Origin: Phocaeicola intestinalis
GTDB taxonomy: Bacteria > Bacteroidota > Bacteroidia > Bacteroidales > Bacteroidaceae
Length of the DNA: 43,316 nt
Assembly (NCBI RefSeq): GCF_014837065.1
Contig: NZ_JACSPP010000030.1
Location: 1 to 43,316, forward strand
Reading direction: 5' to 3'
The notes below the pieces were generated by a model. The model did not search any database and was not told the origin of the DNA. It saw nothing but the letters and a program-made list of their open reading frames with translations. Positions 40,007 to 43,316 of this stretch are shown in pieces; positions within the stretch are counted from its first letter, which is position 1, and every line of letters starts with the position of its first letter. The translations under genes and the position numbers were made by a program.

Positions 40007-43000
40007 TTAGAATGAGAAATGAAGGCCACACATAAAGGTACGTGCCGTCGGGAACGAACAGAAGTTATAACCCGGAGTAAAGGTACCTCCAGCATAGTCT
40101 ACATTGTATCCTTTGTAACCGGTAAACGTGTGGACGTTTTGTGCCGACACATAGAGGCGGACATCTGATACATATTTGCCGAACCACTTGTCGGGGAAGT
40201 TATAACCCAACTCGATATTGGCAATCTTCCAATAAGCGGCATTCTGAATCTTACGTTCGCTGAACAAGTCGTTCCATGCGTAAGTCGCACTGTTTGTTAT
40301 GTAGGTACGCGGTACATTCGAAATATAAGTAGAACCGTCTTCACTCCAACGGTTGGCATCCAGTATCGCTACATCCTTGTTGCCATAGCCATAGCAAGAG
40401 TTAAGCGAGTTGTAAATGTCATCAGCCACGTGGTAGTTCAAGGCACCAAAGGTAGCAATGCTCAGGTCAAAGTTCTTGTATTCGAAACGGAAATTCAAGC
40501 CGAAGTTGATTTTAGGCAGACCGCTGCCCAATACCACTTGGTCGTATTCATTGATTACACCGTCGGGAGTGCCATCGGGACCGCTGACATCCTCATACAG
40601 GCAATCGCCCACTTGGGCACCTTGCTGGGTAGCATGGTTGTCAAGGTCTGCTTGTGTACGGGCAATGCCTTCGTATTTCCAACCATAGAACTTACCGATT
40701 TCTTCACCGACCTCCGTAATATAAGCTCCACTAATATAGGCTTCATCCGTAAAACCTAACGAAGTGACTTTATTTTTCAGCGTACTAAGGTTGGCCGATA
40801 TTTCATATTTGAACGCATGGTCGCGGTTGCGGTAGGTAGCAGCGAACTCAAAACCGGAGTTGTCCATCGAGGCAGCATTCATCGTAACGGTCGTATTCGA
40901 TACACCTGCCTGTTCGGGTACAGGAACACTATACAGCAAGTCTTGGTTGGTATTTTTATACCATTCGGCGGTGAACTCTAAGCGATTGTTGAAGAAAGCG
41001 AGGTCGATACCTACGTTGTAAGTTTTCTTCTTTTCCCAAGACAGGTTGTTGTCCACGAAGGTAGAAACGGCAGAACCGGTCACGGCAGAGTTATTGAAGC
41101 TATATGTCATATTGTTACGTGACATCACCGCCTGATACATATATTCACCGATGTTCTCGTTACCCAATTCACCGTAGCTGGCGCGAATCTTAAATAAGTT
41201 CACAACGTTCGGGTTAAAGGGGAAGAAACTTTCCTTATCGAAGCGCCAACCAATAGAAACAGAAGGGAAGGTACCCCAACGAATGCCCTTTGACAAGCGC
41301 GAGCTGGCATCCCGACGAACCGTAGCCGAGAACAAGTAACGGTCATCGAAGTTGTAGTTGACACGGCCAATGTAAGAGAAGATGGCGTGCTTGTAGTCGT
41401 AACTGGAAGAATAGGTGTTCGCACCGTTCTGCAGCTGGAGGAAATAAGGTTCGGTGTAGTTAAGTCCCCAACCGTTCAATGTATTGGTATGTTCTTCTTC
41501 ATACGTCTGACCGACAACGATATTCAGATGGTGTTTGCCAAAGGTACCATCGTAGGTCAAGATATTTTCAATCAATGCAGTAGAATAGTCACGCGAAGCT
41601 TTTTCCAAGCGCTCGTTGCTCTTTGCCAAATACACACGGTTACTCTGTATCCATGCAGGAATCCACGTGAAGTCTGAGCAATGCGTCTTGCTGTAAGACA
41701 GGTTGATGCGGTAATTCAGCTTGTGATTCTTGTTTTCGATGCCCAGCATCTTGAGCAAATCCACATCGGCAGATCCTGTACCCACGAAACGGTCTACACG
41801 CGTATTGCGCTGCAACAGGTTGTTGACCAGCAACGGGTTAGAAGCCGAAATATCACCATGGATATTATCGTAATAAACACCATAGCCGTAAGCATCGTAA
41901 TTATAGCCGTTGGCAGCTCCTACCTGACCATCGAGCACCCAAGTAGACGGGTCGTAAGCCATGATGGTAGGCTGCATCAGCAAAGTGGAACGTAACACGT
42001 TGCTCACGTCACCATACAATCCTTGCACATACTCGTTCGCATTAGACAATGCCATGTTATCCTGGTCGGAATGTGAATATACTATACTGGTCTGGAATTT
42101 GATGAACTTGGTATCCATGGTGTTGTTGACACGCGCGGTGAAACGTTCGAAGTTCGGTCCGGCTCCTTCCAGTGTTCCTTTCTGGCTATAGTAATCCAAC
42201 GCTACGTTATAGGTATTATTGGCACCACCACCCGACAGGTTCACATTGTGATTTTGGCGGATACCCGTCTTGAACACTTCGTCAAACCAATCTGTATCTG
42301 TATCATCCATAAAATGATAAGTACCTGTCGCATTATCGACAAGGTATCCACCCGGCAACGGCGTATTGGAATTGGAAGCCGCCTGCCCCAAATACTGGCT
42401 GTACTGGTCGGCATTCATCACGTCGTAAACTCCCGAAGGAATATAGTCCACACCGAAATAGCCATTGTAATCCACCTTCAAGGGCTGGTCTTTCTGTCCG
42501 CGCTTCGTGGTAATGATAATCACACCGTTGGCTGCACGCGAACCGTAGATAGCGGCAGCAGATGCATCTTTCAACACTTGGATTGTCTCAATATCATTGG
42601 CAGAGAAGTCACGGATAGACGTTCCCATAGGCACACCATCAATGACATACAGCGGAGCCGTACTACCAAAAGAACCGATACCACGAATACGTACGGTAGG
42701 GTCGGCACCCGGCTGACCGTCGGAAGTAATCTGCACACCGGCAACCTTACCTTCCAGCATGGTAGAAATGTTGGAATTAGATGTACGCTTCAATTCCTCT
42801 GCATTCACTACGGCTACAGAGCCGGTCAAGTCGGCTTTCTTCTGCGTACCGTAACCTACAACGACAACCTGCTCCAGCATCTGATCGTCCGGATCCAATT
42901 GGATTGGATCAAGGATTGCCCGGTTACGGACAGCAACCTCTCGGCTTTTATACCCCACAAAACTAACTACAAGAACAGCATTACCCGGAACGTCCAATTC

Positions 43001-43216
43001 AAAATTGCCGTCCAAATCGGCAGTTGTCCCTCCTTTTCCATCTTTAATCATAATCGTAGCTCCCAACAAGGGCATGCCTTGTTCGTCAACAACCTGACCT
43101 TTCACCTTAATAGTCTGTGATTGTGTCACAGCAGCCATAGAGGGTGCAGCATATACCGCTGTACCTCCCAAGGCACACAAGCCAAGCATTGCGGAAAAAA
43201 TCAATTGTTTTCTCAT
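40007..43216 (-). CDS. SusC/RagA-family TonB-dependent receptor (second PUL)
   Basis: A 1069-residue outer-membrane importer. A signal peptide ends near residue 24 (GTAVYAAP). The carboxypeptidase-D-regulatory-like domain covers about 36-115 (IKVKGQVVDEQGMPLLGAT), then the TonB box region EQVVVVGYGTQ, the plug (LKDASAAAIYGSRAANGVII) and a beta barrel ending HFSF. Unlike the first SusC it has no STN domain, so it should be controlled by a separate sensor (for example a hybrid two-component system or SusR type) outside the window. It is the first gene of the SusC-SusD-lipoprotein-GH43 operon; a dyad lies 35 bases upstream. Confidence 0.96.
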   Translation of the reverse strand: MRKQLIFSAMLGLCALGGTAVYAAPSMAAVTQSQTIKVKGQVVDEQGMPLLGATIMIKDGKGGTTADLDGNFELDVPGNAVLVVSFVGYKSREVAVRNRAILDPIQLDPDDQMLEQVVVVGYGTQKKADLTGSVAVVNAEELKRTSNSNISTMLEGKVAGVQITSDGQPGADPTVRIRGIGSFGSTAPLYVIDGVPMGTSIRDFSANDIETIQVLKDASAAAIYGSRAANGVIIITTKRGQKDQPLKVDYNGYFGVDYIPSGVYDVMNADQYSQYLGQAASNSNTPLPGGYLVDNATGTYHFMDDTDTDWFDEVFKTGIRQNHNVNLSGGGANNTYNVALDYYSQKGTLEGAGPNFERFTARVNNTMDTKFIKFQTSIVYSHSDQDNMALSNANEYVQGLYGDVSNVLRSTLLMQPTIMAYDPSTWVLDGQVGAANGYNYDAYGYGVYYDNIHGDISASNPLLVNNLLQRNTRVDRFVGTGSADVDLLKMLGIENKNHKLNYRINLSYSKTHCSDFTWIPAWIQSNRVYLAKSNERLEKASRDYSTALIENILTYDGTFGKHHLNIVVGQTYEEEHTNTLNGWGLNYTEPYFLQLQNGANTYSSSYDYKHAIFSYIGRVNYNFDDRYLFSATVRRDASSRLSKGIRWGTFPSVSIGWRFDKESFFPFNPNVVNLFKIRASYGELGNENIGEYMYQAVMSRNNMTYSFNNSAVTGSAVSTFVDNNLSWEKKKTYNVGIDLAFFNNRLEFTAEWYKNTNQDLLYSVPVPEQAGVSNTTVTMNAASMDNSGFEFAATYRNRDHAFKYEISANLSTLKNKVTSLGFTDEAYISGAYITEVGEEIGKFYGWKYEGIARTQADLDNHATQQGAQVGDCLYEDVSGPDGTPDGVINEYDQVVLGSGLPKINFGLNFRFEYKNFDLSIATFGALNYHVADDIYNSLNSCYGYGNKDVAILDANRWSEDGSTYISNVPRTYITNSATYAWNDLFSERKIQNAAYWKIANIELGYNFPDKWFGKYVSDVRLYVSAQNVHTFTGYKGYNVDYAGGTFTPGYNFCSFPTARTFMCGLHFSF

Positions 43217-43250
43217 TTTTCAATGGTATTAAATTATCAATTCAAGTTTC

Positions 43251-43265
43251 GCAAGTTCAACTTGC
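43251..43265. promoter_or_regulatory. dyad in the upstream region of the second SusC
   Basis: GCAAGTTCAACTTGC has 7-bp perfect arms around one base, 35 bases before the SusC start. It lies in the 5' untranslated region if a weak -7 match (CATATTTG on the minus strand, 43288-43295) is used. It could be an operator or an mRNA hairpin. The window ends before any sensor gene can be seen. Confidence 0.4.
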
Positions 43266-43316
43266 AGCTTTTAATCTATAAATGTCGCAAATATGTTTCA
43301 TATCTTCCTCCCTGTT

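Noticed and set aside
42248..43120. A 290-codon plus-strand frame opposite the N-terminal part of the second SusC
   Set aside because: The SusC plug motifs are unmistakable on the minus strand; the opposite frame has no signal, domain or promoter.

Overview
The window is chromosomal DNA from a member of the Bacteroidales, most likely Bacteroides or Phocaeicola. The evidence is two SusC/SusD pairs, an ECF sigma/FecR pair feeding a SusC with an STN domain, a DUF5117/DUF4953 metzincin, a rex gene, -7 boxes of the Bacteroides TAnnTTTG type, and starts without evident Shine-Dalgarno sequences. No tRNA, rRNA, CRISPR array, phage gene or complete insertion sequence was found. Annotation was done by eye, without database searches.

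Layout. 1-650: the tail of an unidentified gene and a small lipoprotein. 863-5598 (minus): GH31 glycosidase, MFS exporter, YgjP-like metallopeptidase. 5915-12018 (plus): a housekeeping run, yicC, gmk, a small two-helix membrane protein, nadD, a large secreted metzincin and menA. 12142-13987 (minus): ispF, an FAH-family hydrolase and rex. 14102-14946: a convergent pair, a SUI1/eIF1-like factor and a small winged-helix protein. 15063-20958 (minus): a tripartite RND efflux operon (adaptor, pump, outer-membrane channel), with an AraC-type regulator divergent at 21155.

22327-30734 (plus) is the most system-like block: ECF sigma factor, FecR anti-sigma, SusC with an N-terminal STN signalling domain, SusD, then two secreted glycerophosphodiester phosphodiesterases. 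I read it as a TonB-dependent, trans-envelope-regulated uptake system for a glycerophosphodiester substrate (phospholipid head groups, teichoic-acid-like polymers or phosphoglycerol-decorated glycans) rather than a plain glycan. 30801-33838 (minus) is the rplM-rpsI-rpsB-tsf translation cluster behind a textbook Bacteroides promoter. 34367-43216 (minus) is a second polysaccharide utilisation locus: SusC, SusD, a duplicated-module surface lipoprotein and a GH43 enzyme, probably for arabinan.

Between the genes there is much structured non-coding DNA. Four spacers hold a triple repeat with a 22-23 bp period. The words differ at each locus, but the architecture is the same: three palindrome-cored units two helical turns apart. 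Two more complete copies and one decayed copy of a MITE-like element are present, one sitting inside the efflux operon. A 26-bp perfect inverted repeat lies in the same operon, and at least seven spacers carry long word-repeat palindromes. These elements, and the glycerophosphodiester locus, are the parts most worth a second look.
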